Assembly: GCF_000508085.1 (NCBI RefSeq)
Contig: NZ_KI669560.1
Span: 62,001-126,000, forward strand
Direction of reading: 5' to 3'
Source: Sediminibacterium sp. C3
GTDB lineage: Bacteria > Bacteroidota > Bacteroidia > Chitinophagales > Chitinophagaceae
DNA length: 64,000 bases
In this document: positions 52,462 through 61,119 of the stretch, in pieces
Layout of the letters: the number at the start of each line of letters is the position of its first letter
How positions within the stretch are numbered: position 1 is the stretch's first letter
Position numbers and translations under genes: made by a program
The notes under the pieces: model-generated
What the model was told of the DNA's origin: nothing
Databases searched by the model: none
What the model saw: only the letters and a program-made list of their open reading frames with translations

Positions 52462-54252
52462 ATGGAAGCCACAAACAAAACAAAAGCCCTGTTGGGTGGA
52501 GAATGGATCATCAAGGAAAGCAATCCCCATGAAACTTTTATTCCTGAGGATTTCAATGAGGAACAGCAGATGGTGATGGATATGTGCCATCAGTTTTTAG
52601 ACACAGAAGTATTACCCATTGTAGACCGCATTGATAAAATGGAGCCTGGACTAGTTGCCTCATTAATGAACAAAGCCGGCGAACAAGGGTTACTGTCTAC
52701 TTCTTTCCCGGAAGAATATGGTGGCTTGGGCAAGGACTTTATTACCTCTACTATTGTTAATGAGGGAATGGGTGGAGGATATTCCTTCTCTGTTGCAGTA
52801 GCAGCACATACCGGTATTGGTTCATTGCCTATTTTATATTTTGGAACAGAAGCACAGAAACAAAAGTACATTCCCAAGCTGGCCAGTGGGGAGTGGAAGG
52901 GCGCTTATGGATTAACAGAGCCCAATAGTGGTAGTGATGCATTGGGTGCAAAGACCACTGCCAAGTTAAGCGAAGACGGAAAATATTATATTTTAAATGG
53001 CCAAAAATGCTGGATTACCAATGGTGGTTTTGCTGATGTGTACACCGTATTTGCAAAAATTGATGGTGATAAATTCACCGGATTTATTGTTGATCGTGGC
53101 ACAGAAGGATTCACACAAGGGCCCGAAGAACACAAAATGGGAATCAAAGGTTCTTCTACCGTTCAGCTGTATTTCCAGGATTGTAAAGTACCTGTTGAAA
53201 ATGTACTGGGCGAAATTGGCAAAGGACATATCATTGCCTTCAATATCCTTAACATTGGTCGATTAAAATTATGCGCAGCAACATTAGGCGGTGCAAAAAG
53301 AGCAACCGATACTTCGGTTCAGTACGCAAAAACCAGAGAGCAGTTTAAATTACCCATTGCCAAGTTTGGCGCAATTCGTCACAAAATGGCTGAAATGGCC
53401 ATTCGCTTATGGGTTTGTGAATCTGCCCTTTATCGTTCTGCCAAATGGATTGATGATAAAGAACATGAACTTGCTGCCAGTGGCAAGTCCTTTGCTGAAG
53501 CCCTGTTAGGTGCAGCAGAAGAATATGCTATAGAATGTGCCATCTTAAAAGTTTACGGTAGTGAAGTTTTGGATTATGTAGTAGACGAAGGAGTGCAAAT
53601 TCACGGAGGAAACGGTTTCTCTGATGAATACGATATTTCAAGAGCTTACAGAGACAGCAGAATAAATAGAATTTATGAAGGAACCAACGAAATCAATCGT
53701 TTGTTAACCGTAGATATGGTATTGAAGCGTGCCATGAAAGGTAAACTTGATTTAATGGGACCCGCTATGGCTGTTCAAAAAGAACTGATGAGTATTCCTG
53801 ATTTCGGATCGGAAGAAGAAGGTACTTATGCAAAAGAATTGAAAGCCATTGCTAACTTCAAAAAAGCCATTTTAATGGTTGCAGGAGCTGCTGTTCAAAA
53901 GCTAATGATGCAATTAGACAAGGAGCAGGAAATTTTAATGAATATTGCAGATATGGCCATTGAAGTTTTCCATGCAGAAAGTGCATTGATGCGTGTTATG
54001 AAACTGGCTTCTTTAAAAGGAGACGCAGCAGTTGCAACACAAAATGATATCATGCGCACCTATTTGTATGATGCAGCTGACCGCATAAACAAAGCAGGTA
54101 AAGATGCATTGAACAGCTTTGCAGAAGGCGATGAACTTCGAATGATGCATATTGGACTGAAGCGTTTTACCAAGGTAGAACCATTCAATACCAAAGATGC
54201 ACGCAGAAGAATTTCAGATCGTCTGATAGCAGACAATGGATACAAAATATAA
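52462..54252 (+). CDS. Acyl-CoA dehydrogenase (long form with C-terminal extension)
   Basis: The 596-residue flavoenzyme shows 'GLLSTSFPEEYGGLGKDF', 'AYGLTEPNSGSDALGAKTTA', 'WITNGGFADVYTVFAKI' and 'QIHGGNGFSDEYDISRAYRD'. The conserved active-site 'YEGTNEINRLLTVDMV' (Glu at the catalytic position) follows. An extra 170-residue helical domain after about 425 resembles the very-long-chain ACADVL/ACAD9 type. It oxidises acyl-CoA to enoyl-CoA in beta-oxidation, with electrons going to ETF. The MarR gene upstream probably controls it. A terminator follows 29 nt after the stop. Confidence 0.95.
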   Translation: MEATNKTKALLGGEWIIKESNPHETFIPEDFNEEQQMVMDMCHQFLDTEVLPIVDRIDKMEPGLVASLMNKAGEQGLLSTSFPEEYGGLGKDFITSTIVNEGMGGGYSFSVAVAAHTGIGSLPILYFGTEAQKQKYIPKLASGEWKGAYGLTEPNSGSDALGAKTTAKLSEDGKYYILNGQKCWITNGGFADVYTVFAKIDGDKFTGFIVDRGTEGFTQGPEEHKMGIKGSSTVQLYFQDCKVPVENVLGEIGKGHIIAFNILNIGRLKLCAATLGGAKRATDTSVQYAKTREQFKLPIAKFGAIRHKMAEMAIRLWVCESALYRSAKWIDDKEHELAASGKSFAEALLGAAEEYAIECAILKVYGSEVLDYVVDEGVQIHGGNGFSDEYDISRAYRDSRINRIYEGTNEINRLLTVDMVLKRAMKGKLDLMGPAMAVQKELMSIPDFGSEEEGTYAKELKAIANFKKAILMVAGAAVQKLMMQLDKEQEILMNIADMAIEVFHAESALMRVMKLASLKGDAAVATQNDIMRTYLYDAADRINKAGKDALNSFAEGDELRMMHIGLKRFTKVEPFNTKDARRRISDRLIADNGYKI

Positions 54253-54281
54253 TCAGCCTTATTTGCAGAATTAAAATAAGA

Positions 54282-54308
54282 AGCCCCGGCCAACTGGTCG
54301 GGGCTTTT
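54282..54308 (+). terminator. Rho-independent terminator of the acyl-CoA dehydrogenase gene
   Basis: AGCCCCG (54282-54288) pairs with CGGGGCT (54299-54305) around a 10-nt loop and is followed by a short T run. It lies 29 nt after the stop codon at 54252. Confidence 0.88.
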
Positions 54309-54375
54309 ATATTTCATTTAAAAAAAATTAATTCAGCATTCTGTTGTGATAATCAAAATATCACGGTCTATCAAA

Positions 54376-54918
54376 TTAGCGCCTGATTTCTACTCTGGTT
54401 CCAACTGGCAGCATTTCAAATAATTCCTGTACATATTTGTTTTTGGTACTGATGCAACCCTCTGTCCAGTTTCTGTATTCATCAATTGCAAAATCATCGT
54501 GGGGTACCGTTCCGTGAATTCCTATTTCTCCACCAATTTTTGCATTTGGGGGAATAATACCTAATGCTTTACGCTGATTGAATTTGGCATAGCTTTCAGC
54601 AGTAGGATAGTCTATCAACATGAATCTTTCCCACCTGGCATGTTTACGTTTTCCGGTTATATGAAATACTCCTTCGGGGGTTCTTCTGTCTCCCTGGTAT
54701 AGCTTGTCTCCCAAATCTTTGCTACCAAAAACAACCGGATAAGTTGCCAGCCACTCTCCTTCCTTATCATAAATCTTAAGCTCGTATTCGCTCTTGATAA
54801 TATAGACAGAATAAGTATCCTTATCTGCTTTGGAAGGATCCAACACCCTGTGTTTTCTGAAAGATGTGGTCAGGGTAAAACCAGTTAAAAATAGTGTCCA
54901 GTAGATTGCCCTTTTCAT
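54376..54918 (-). CDS. L,D-transpeptidase (YkuD domain)
   Basis: The 180-residue protein starts with a signal peptide or anchor ('YWTLFLTGFTLTTSF'). The YkuD domain includes 'KIYDKEGEWLATYPVVFGS', 'RRTPEGVFHITGKRKH', 'GEIGIHGTVPHDDFAIDEY' and 'NWTEGCISTKNKYVQE'. His in 'GIHGT' and Cys in 'EGCIS' are the catalytic pair; Cys takes the acyl intermediate. Such enzymes make 3-3 cross-links in peptidoglycan or attach proteins to it. It stands alone between a terminator and the sigma-factor cluster. Confidence 0.93.
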   Translation of the reverse strand: MKRAIYWTLFLTGFTLTTSFRKHRVLDPSKADKDTYSVYIIKSEYELKIYDKEGEWLATYPVVFGSKDLGDKLYQGDRRTPEGVFHITGKRKHARWERFMLIDYPTAESYAKFNQRKALGIIPPNAKIGGEIGIHGTVPHDDFAIDEYRNWTEGCISTKNKYVQELFEMLPVGTRVEIRR

Positions 54919-55012
54919 AGTATCTGACTAAGAAACGTAAATTAATCCTTTGAATTGTGCCTCAACTGTTAATTCAAATTCCCTTAACAAAGATAAAACT
55001 TTGGGCAAAATA

Positions 55013-55876
55013 TTACCAGGTACTCAATCTTACCCCCACCACAAAAGGGTATTGTTCCAAACGGGTTACATCTTTTTGTAATTTATTCAGACTATAAGAT
55101 CCGTACAATCGAACCGGGCCAAGACCTATTTCACCAATGGCAGCCAAGCGGAAGGGTTCCATATAGAAATCTGCCTTTTCTTTTACCTTACCTCTTTCTG
55201 CGCTGATCTGCTTGTTTCGGCTGGCAATCAGGTAGCCTGCACTCACACCGGCACTAAAGCTGAATCCTTTGCGCTTATCAGGGGTAGTATTAATATTAAT
55301 CATGAATGGAACAGTCAGGTAACCAGCATATAACTTATTCTTTGTAAACCCGATAGAATCATTAAATACATAAGGGGTAGGATCATTATTATAGCTTAAT
55401 CTGGAGTCGTATCTGAAATTATACATTTCTAAACCCAGACCGTATTTCAGATTCAGCACATTCTTGCTCACATTTAATTTTTGCATAAAGAACCAAAGAT
55501 TCACGTTAGAAGACTTACCTGTGTTCAAACGATAACTGTTCTCATTAACAGGACCATCCTGCGGTCTGAAGGTTCTGAAATAAGAACCCGCCTGCGCATA
55601 GCCATAATCTGTATTGTCGCGCATATTGGCAAAACCAAGGTCGAGTATCCACCAGTTGGTGCTAAGATTTTTACGTTTGGCTGGTCTTCTTTCTACCCTA
55701 AGTAGATTGTAGTTGTCTTTATTAATTCTTACTGATCCCGCGCTGTTATCGTCAGTTCCTTTTTTCTTAATGATAACAAAATTTCCAACTTTAATGGTAT
55801 CGGTTTCTGAACTTGATTGTGCATTTCCCGCTACTGCAATGCATACCATTGCAACCATACTTACGATGCTTTTCAT
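55013..55876 (-). CDS. Outer-membrane beta-barrel protein linked to the ECF sigma cluster
   Basis: The 287-residue protein has a signal peptide and a linker ('IVSMVAMVCIAVAGNAQ'). A porin-type barrel of about eight strands follows, with 'WWILDLGFANMRDNTDYGY', 'LKYGLGLEMYNFRYDSRL' and 'FSFSAGVSAGYLIASR', ending in 'YPFVVGVRLSTW' (a C-terminal aromatic residue for BAM). It lies 23 nt downstream of the anti-sigma-like gene on the same strand. It could be a target of the sigma factor or part of an envelope stress response. No partner enzyme is visible. Confidence 0.82.
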   Translation of the reverse strand: MKSIVSMVAMVCIAVAGNAQSSSETDTIKVGNFVIIKKKGTDDNSAGSVRINKDNYNLLRVERRPAKRKNLSTNWWILDLGFANMRDNTDYGYAQAGSYFRTFRPQDGPVNENSYRLNTGKSSNVNLWFFMQKLNVSKNVLNLKYGLGLEMYNFRYDSRLSYNNDPTPYVFNDSIGFTKNKLYAGYLTVPFMININTTPDKRKGFSFSAGVSAGYLIASRNKQISAERGKVKEKADFYMEPFRLAAIGEIGLGPVRLYGSYSLNKLQKDVTRLEQYPFVVGVRLSTW

Positions 55877-55899
55877 ATTGTTTGCTTTATGTTTACTGA

Positions 55900-57033
55900 T
55901 TATTTTCTTGGTCTGCCGTCTTCTTCATTTTGCTTTGCCCTTGAGCGGAAAATATTTCCTGCTTTTCTGAACAGTCCGCGAAGCCTGTCTTTATTAATTT
56001 CCAAAGCACCTATATAAAGACTTTTATCTTCATCAGAATCATCCAGCGCTGTGTACACTGGCTTAGATTCTTCCGGAGCAGCTTCTGCTTTCTCTTCCGG
56101 TGATTCAGCAATCAACGGCTTTTCAACTGCTGCCATTACAGGAACTACTTTTTCTGTATTTACCAACGGCACAGATGTATTAGGCTGATTAGATACCGAA
56201 CTATTTACAGTAAGGGCTTCCCCCTGATTCCGTGCCGGTACCGTTTCTACCATTTTAATGATCGGGTTGTTATTGGCTACAACCGAAGTTGCTACCTGCC
56301 CTTGATTCATTTTATTACTGGCTTTTACCGCCTGATTGTCTGCATTAATAATTTTTACAGTAGAATAGCTAGCCCCATCTTCTTGTTTTCCAAAGCGTTG
56401 GTCAACTGTGTTTCCATTGGAACCCTGACCAGTGCTTTCTCCCTGACCAGTAGATTTATCGGAAGTTCCTACCAGCTCCGGTTCTGCTCCCCCAACTTCT
56501 AATGGCGCTTTTAAAGTATTCGTTGGCGCAAGCATCCAGACAGTTGCCATGATACCGATTACCGCTGCTGCTGCGGCATAACGCATCCAACGCATATAAA
56601 AAACAGGGCTCTTTCCGGATGTTTCTTTTTTGTATAAAATTTCCTTATTAGAGAAAACCAGCTTCTCCACAGGCAAACGGGTCTGTTGCAGCCACTCAAA
56701 TTCTCTTTGCAATGTTGGATGTTGTAAAACAAAAAGCTCTACCTGTGTTTTATGTTCATCTGACAATTCATTATCTGTGTAAAGCAAGAACCATTCTTCA
56801 TAATTATTAAGTGAAATATCCTGACCTTCTTTTTTTAATAAAACTTCCTTACCCTTAAATACCAGGGTTTCCTCTGGTTGCAACAGAGTGTTTTGTAATA
56901 ATGTTAACTCCTCGGCAATGTCGGGATTCTCTGCTACAAACCGCTCTACAGCCTCATTCTCCTCAGAACTGAGTTCCCTGTCTACATAAAGTAGAAAGTA
57001 GCTTTCGTAATTATTTCGGTTAATAACAATCAT
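55900..57033 (-). CDS. Membrane protein with duplicated N-terminal domain, likely anti-sigma factor
   Basis: The 377-residue protein has two similar N-terminal units. Residues 7-21 ('NNYESYFLLYVDREL') and 75-90 ('NNYEEWFLLYTDNEL') start each unit, and each ends in 'VFxxKExLxKKE' (58-68 and 126-136). One membrane helix follows (about 150-168), then a long low-complexity, Asn/Thr/Ser-rich periplasmic part. The gene starts at the last base of the sigma gene stop (TAATG). This fits an anti-sigma factor that holds the sigma factor at the membrane. No HxxxCxxC zinc motif is present, so it belongs to a zinc-free type. Confidence 0.75.
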   Translation of the reverse strand: MIVINRNNYESYFLLYVDRELSSEENEAVERFVAENPDIAEELTLLQNTLLQPEETLVFKGKEVLLKKEGQDISLNNYEEWFLLYTDNELSDEHKTQVELFVLQHPTLQREFEWLQQTRLPVEKLVFSNKEILYKKETSGKSPVFYMRWMRYAAAAAVIGIMATVWMLAPTNTLKAPLEVGGAEPELVGTSDKSTGQGESTGQGSNGNTVDQRFGKQEDGASYSTVKIINADNQAVKASNKMNQGQVATSVVANNNPIIKMVETVPARNQGEALTVNSSVSNQPNTSVPLVNTEKVVPVMAAVEKPLIAESPEEKAEAAPEESKPVYTALDDSDEDKSLYIGALEINKDRLRGLFRKAGNIFRSRAKQNEEDGRPRK

Positions 57034-57518
57034 TATAAAATATTTTCGGCGCTAACCAGATAGTTTTTTAAAGTAAGCCTGGCGCGGTGCAGATAAACTT
57101 TTACCTGACTCTCGCTTAAGCTCATAATCTTACCAATTTCTTCGTAGCTATAGCCTTCATAATCTTTCAGCATTACCAGACTTTTCTGGGTTTCATTCAG
57201 TCTGTTCAAAGCTTCCATCAAGGTTTTTCTGATTCCCGCATGAGGCTGATAGTGAACACCAGTTTGCTCTTCAAATGCTTCTTGTAAATGAACTCTTTTG
57301 TTTTTCCGGATATGATCAATCATCTGATTGTATCCCACGGTAAACAAGTAAGATTTTGACTTTTCTGCTTCTACCTGATCCCGGTTTTTCCAGAGCTTTT
57401 CAAAACTCGACTGTACAATATCTCTGGCGTCTTCCTCGTGCCGAAGGTTCTTCACGATAAACCTGAAAAGGCCATCGGCATGATTATTTACACATTCATT
57501 GTACTCAAACTCGGTCAT
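57033..57518 (-). CDS. ECF-type RNA polymerase sigma factor
   Basis: The 161-residue protein has sigma region 2 ('GLFRFIVKNLRHEEDARDIVQSSFEKLW', quoted in parts as 'LRHEEDARDIVQSSFEKLW') and region 4 ('LKDYEGYSYEEIGKIMSLSES', then 'VKVYLHRARLTLKNYL'). There is no region 1.1 or 3, as in ECF factors. It should direct polymerase to an envelope-stress or similar regulon. The anti-sigma gene follows with a one-base overlap, then an outer-membrane protein gene, the usual ECF order. Confidence 0.95.
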   Translation of the reverse strand: MTEFEYNECVNNHADGLFRFIVKNLRHEEDARDIVQSSFEKLWKNRDQVEAEKSKSYLFTVGYNQMIDHIRKNKRVHLQEAFEEQTGVHYQPHAGIRKTLMEALNRLNETQKSLVMLKDYEGYSYEEIGKIMSLSESQVKVYLHRARLTLKNYLVSAENIL

Positions 57519-57659
57519 ACAAATTGAAACAGTTAGTGGTTTTGTATCTGTTATACGGATTAAGCGCCGTAATGTTACAGATGCCGAAAAATTTTCATAA
57601 AATTAGAAGCAAAGGGCTATGCGGGCTTACCAAATTGGTACAAAAGGGGATAAATCTCC

Positions 57660-58133
57660 TTAATTGGTAGATTGCTGAAATACATCCAGAAAGCCCCAGC
57701 GAACAAATAACCAGATTAGTACTGCATAAATAAGAATGAGTACCACTAATGACCCAATAAAATAGCGGAAACCACTTTTACCAATCCTTTTTTGTCTTTC
57801 CTCCGGGTAACTTAGCGTTTCTGCAATGATTTGCTGATAAACAGTTCGTATTCTGTAAAAAAAATATCCTAATAAAAAAACCAGCAGCGATCCTAAAAAA
57901 AGGGACAATTTGAAAGCCTGTAACCATTCCCACATGAATCGGTTTAGCACCAGGGTATCTTTGGACCGGTAAATGTCCATCTGGGTATAGAGGTAAATTC
58001 CGAAAAGACTAAGTGCATTGGCAACCCATACAATACCTACCATGAAGGGGCCTTGCGTTTTGGCCAATCCAGGCCTGTTCCTGTACTGACACCAAAGAAA
58101 ATTGTGAGCGATAATGGCACCAAAAACAGTCAT
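57660..58133 (-). CDS. Small membrane protein, paralogue of the gene at 58138
   Basis: The 157-residue protein has three or four membrane helices (about 1-15, 35-57, 84-108, 128-150) and no catalytic motif. Its 'AKTQGPFMVGIVWVANALSL' segment matches 'AIKTNGIHMVGLAWVCNVLS' of the next gene upstream, so the two arose by duplication. It starts 4 nt after its paralogue. No family is recognised. A 141-nt gap to the sigma gene on the other side holds nothing recognised. Confidence 0.7.
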   Translation of the reverse strand: MTVFGAIIAHNFLWCQYRNRPGLAKTQGPFMVGIVWVANALSLFGIYLYTQMDIYRSKDTLVLNRFMWEWLQAFKLSLFLGSLLVFLLGYFFYRIRTVYQQIIAETLSYPEERQKRIGKSGFRYFIGSLVVLILIYAVLIWLFVRWGFLDVFQQSTN

Positions 58134-58137
58134 AACA

Positions 58138-58581
58138 TTAATACACGTACTTAATTAAATAAACAACCACACCTGCAACAATAAAGAAAAACAACAGCGA
58201 AAAATAGAAATACCTGCCCCCTCTTTTGGCCACTGCATGCTTCTCTTCTTCTTCTAATTTGCTGAATCTTTTAATAATGTCTACGAATATAGCTTTGCCC
58301 CCGTATGCCCCAAAGCTCATAAAATACACCAAGGCTAAAAAAATAAGGATACCCAGTCTGCCGGCTAACTCCCAGTATCTGATTATTGCAAGAATCTCGT
58401 ATACCTGTTCACTTTGATTAGTCATTAAGAGATAAACAATTCCCAGGCCCAGCAGAGAAAGTACATTACAAACCCACGCAAGACCTACCATATGTATACC
58501 ATTGGTTTTAATGGCTAACATTTCACGATGCGTTCTTACGACCGTGTAATCATGGCAGATTACGGATTCGAAAATGTTCAT
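58138..58581 (-). CDS. Small membrane protein, tandem paralogue
   Basis: The 147-residue protein resembles the one at 57660 in the block with 'NGIHMVGLAWVCNVLSLLGL', in a later helix with 'YFMSFGAYGGKAIF', and in its C-terminal 'GRYFYFSLLFFFIVAGVVVYL'. The paralogue has 'GFRYFIGSLVVLILIYAVLI' at that place. It has about four membrane helices and no catalytic residues. The pair may act as a two-subunit complex. The role is unknown. Confidence 0.7.
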   Translation of the reverse strand: MNIFESVICHDYTVVRTHREMLAIKTNGIHMVGLAWVCNVLSLLGLGIVYLLMTNQSEQVYEILAIIRYWELAGRLGILIFLALVYFMSFGAYGGKAIFVDIIKRFSKLEEEEKHAVAKRGGRYFYFSLLFFFIVAGVVVYLIKYVY

Positions 58582-58650
58582 TTAATAAAATTCAATACTA
58601 TAGAGTGAAATTTGTTCTAAAGTTAATTGAATTTATAACAATTACGCTTA

Positions 58651-59778
58651 TTAATAATTGATCGTTTGTTCCTCTATTGTTGCTGGAATCTCTCTCCACT
58701 CATATTGCTGATTTCTTAGCTGAGGTTCAAATCCTCCTTCTCGAATGGCTTCCTGTATGGTTTTATAGGTGAAGCGATGGGGGGCACCTGCTGCGCTCAC
58801 AACATTTTCCTCAATCATGATGGATCCGAAATCGTTGGCTCCTCCATGTAAACACAATTGTGCTGTTTCCTTCCCTACCGTTAACCAGCTGGCCTGAATA
58901 TTTTTCACATTAGGGAGCATAATACGGCTGATGGCAATCATTCGCATGTATTCATCCGGAGTGGTCAGGTTCTGAACCCCTCTGATTTTAGTTAACAGGG
59001 TATCTACGTCCTGGAAGGTCCATGGAATAAATGCCAGAAATCCTTTTGCATCGGCAGGTTTCATGGCCTGAACCGCTCTTATTTTTTCCAGGTGTATAAA
59101 TCTTTCTTCAATGGTTTCCACATGTCCGAACATCATGGTAGCACTGGTGGTGATATCCAGTTTGTGCGCTTCGTGCATAATGGCCAGCCATTCGTCTGCA
59201 CCACATTTACCTTTGGAAATCAATCGGCGTACCCGATCCACCAGTATCTCCGCACCAGCACCCGGCAAAGAGTCCAGCCCTGCTTCTTTCAATGCTTTCA
59301 ACACATCGTGGTGACTCATTTTTTCTAATTTGGCAATATGTGCCACTTCGGGTGGTCCCAACGCATGCAATTTGATGGTTGGATACTCATTTTTAATCTG
59401 ACGGAAGGTGGTTGTGTAAAAGTCCAATCCTAATTCAGGATGGTGTCCACCCTGTAATAGAAGCTGGTCACCACCATATTTCAGGGTCTCTTCAATCTTT
59501 TTCCTATAGGTAGGCATATCCGTGATATAGGCATCCGCATGTCCCGGTATTCTGTAGAAATTACAAAACTTACAATTGGCAATACAAACATTGGTAGTAT
59601 TGACGTTCCGGTCGATTTGCCAGGTTACTTTTCCGTGAGGAACCTGCTTCTTGCGCAGTTCATCGGCTATATGCATTAAATCTGCCAGAGGAGCATGTTC
59701 AAACAAAAACATCCCCTCTTCTACAGTCAAAAACGAAAAATCAAGTGCTTTCTGGTATAAATTGGCTAATTCCATCAT
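58651..59778 (-). CDS. mqnC: Cyclic dehypoxanthinyl futalosine synthase MqnC
   Basis: The 376-residue radical-SAM protein shows the cluster motif 'CIANCKFCNF' (Cys-x3-Cys-x2-Cys). It also has 'LLQGGHHPELGLDFYTTTF', 'ALGPPEVAHIAKLE', 'DSLPGAGAEILVDRVRRLI' and 'LAFIPWTFQ', which fit MqnC rather than MqnE or CofH. It makes the spiro ring intermediate of the futalosine menaquinone pathway. The start is the ATG at 59778 (59775 is equally possible); a much longer frame upstream is rejected because it adds a non-family N-terminus. Confidence 0.9.
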   Translation of the reverse strand: MMELANLYQKALDFSFLTVEEGMFLFEHAPLADLMHIADELRKKQVPHGKVTWQIDRNVNTTNVCIANCKFCNFYRIPGHADAYITDMPTYRKKIEETLKYGGDQLLLQGGHHPELGLDFYTTTFRQIKNEYPTIKLHALGPPEVAHIAKLEKMSHHDVLKALKEAGLDSLPGAGAEILVDRVRRLISKGKCGADEWLAIMHEAHKLDITTSATMMFGHVETIEERFIHLEKIRAVQAMKPADAKGFLAFIPWTFQDVDTLLTKIRGVQNLTTPDEYMRMIAISRIMLPNVKNIQASWLTVGKETAQLCLHGGANDFGSIMIEENVVSAAGAPHRFTYKTIQEAIREGGFEPQLRNQQYEWREIPATIEEQTINY

Positions 59779-59895
59779 AATTGTATAAGCAACAAAGTTA
59801 ACACAGATATGGTTCATCGCCGCCGATATCAACAAAACAGCAGGGTTATCAAATAATTCTTCATTTTGCGTAAAAACGGATTAAATTACTAGACC

Positions 59896-61014
59896 GTGAA
59901 AAAAATTTTTTCCATCATACTGCTGTTGGGGTCTCTTCAGTTAAGCGCACAGGAAGAATTTGTGCCACCGGATGCCCGTTTTATTACCAAAGTGCCCTTT
60001 TTTCAGTTAAGCGGGGGCATAATTATCTTAAAAGCCCAGCTGGATCAGTATTCAGATTCATTAAATTTTGTTTTGGATACCGGTAGCGGAGGTATTTCAC
60101 TGGATTCCACTACCGTAGAGAAACTAAAAATTCCTACCCAGCAGTCCGAGAAATCCATCAGAGGCATTGCCGGAATTAAAAAAGTTGCTTTTGCCTATGA
60201 CCATATCCTTAATATGCCCGGAATTCAGGTAAAACAATTGGATTTTCACATCAACAACTACGACTTATTAACCAGTGTTTACGGAATTAAAATAGATGGA
60301 ATTATTGGTTACAGTTTTTTAAGAAGGTATATAGTTCACCTGGATTTTGATAAAAGAGTAATGGAAGTGTATGCTCCGGGGCGATTTAAATACCCAAAAG
60401 GAGGGCAATTGATCAGACCCAATTTCAGCACCCTGCCGCTGATGCAGGCAACTATTCAGGACAGCAAAACGCTCTTGAGCAGATATATATTTGATACCGG
60501 AGCTGGCTTGTGTTTCCTGCTCTCCAGAGATTTTGTAGATGACAGTCTGGTATTTAAGAGCAAAAGAAAGTTTTTTTTAACCCAGGCGGAAGGGTTGGGA
60601 GGCAAAAAGCAAATGGAAATTGCCGTAATGAAATCCATCAAAATTGGAAACTACAAATTCAAAAAAGTTCCTGTTCATATTTTTGAAGATGACTATAATG
60701 TTACCAATTATCCCACTTTGGGTGGATTAATTGGCAACGACTTATTAAGAAGATTCAATATTACCCTGAACTATCCCGAGCAGAGAATCCACTTAAAGCC
60801 CAATAACCATTTCAATGACCCATTCGATTACAGCTATACAGGGCTGGGTATTTATTTAATTGATGGTCAGATTAAAGTGATTGATATCATTGAAGGATCT
60901 CCGGGTGATAAAGCGGGCTTTAAAACAGACGATATTATTTTCTCCATCGAAAACAATACTTCCAATAATATACAGGCTTATAAAAACCTGTTTCAGAATT
61001 CAATAGGAAAATAA
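59896..61014 (+). CDS. Secreted retropepsin-like aspartic protease with PDZ domain, shortened by a frameshift
   Basis: The 372-residue protein has a signal peptide and two aspartic half-sites, 'VLDTGSGGISLD' (Asp61) and 'IFDTGAGLCFLL' (Asp200), with 'GIIGYSFLRRY' and 'GLIGNDLLRRF' after them. A PDZ domain begins at about 310 ('GLGIYLIDGQIKVIDIIEGS'). The frame stops at 61012-61014, inside the PDZ fold. The -1 frame from 61008 continues to 61082 and encodes 'KIKVIVLRNNIPVLLNMQVK', the missing PDZ end. This is one lost base in an A-run, a slip site, or a sequencing error. The mature protein is probably active on peptides; the family is clear. Confidence 0.88.
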   Translation: MKKIFSIILLLGSLQLSAQEEFVPPDARFITKVPFFQLSGGIIILKAQLDQYSDSLNFVLDTGSGGISLDSTTVEKLKIPTQQSEKSIRGIAGIKKVAFAYDHILNMPGIQVKQLDFHINNYDLLTSVYGIKIDGIIGYSFLRRYIVHLDFDKRVMEVYAPGRFKYPKGGQLIRPNFSTLPLMQATIQDSKTLLSRYIFDTGAGLCFLLSRDFVDDSLVFKSKRKFFLTQAEGLGGKKQMEIAVMKSIKIGNYKFKKVPVHIFEDDYNVTNYPTLGGLIGNDLLRRFNITLNYPEQRIHLKPNNHFNDPFDYSYTGLGIYLIDGQIKVIDIIEGSPGDKAGFKTDDIIFSIENNTSNNIQAYKNLFQNSIGK

Positions 61015-61119
61015 AAGTAATTGTTTTAAGAAACAATATTCCTGTACTATTGAACATGCAGGTGAAAGACATCCGGAAGTAAATAAGATACCCTAATTTG
61101 CATCCTTTTACAGATAGCT

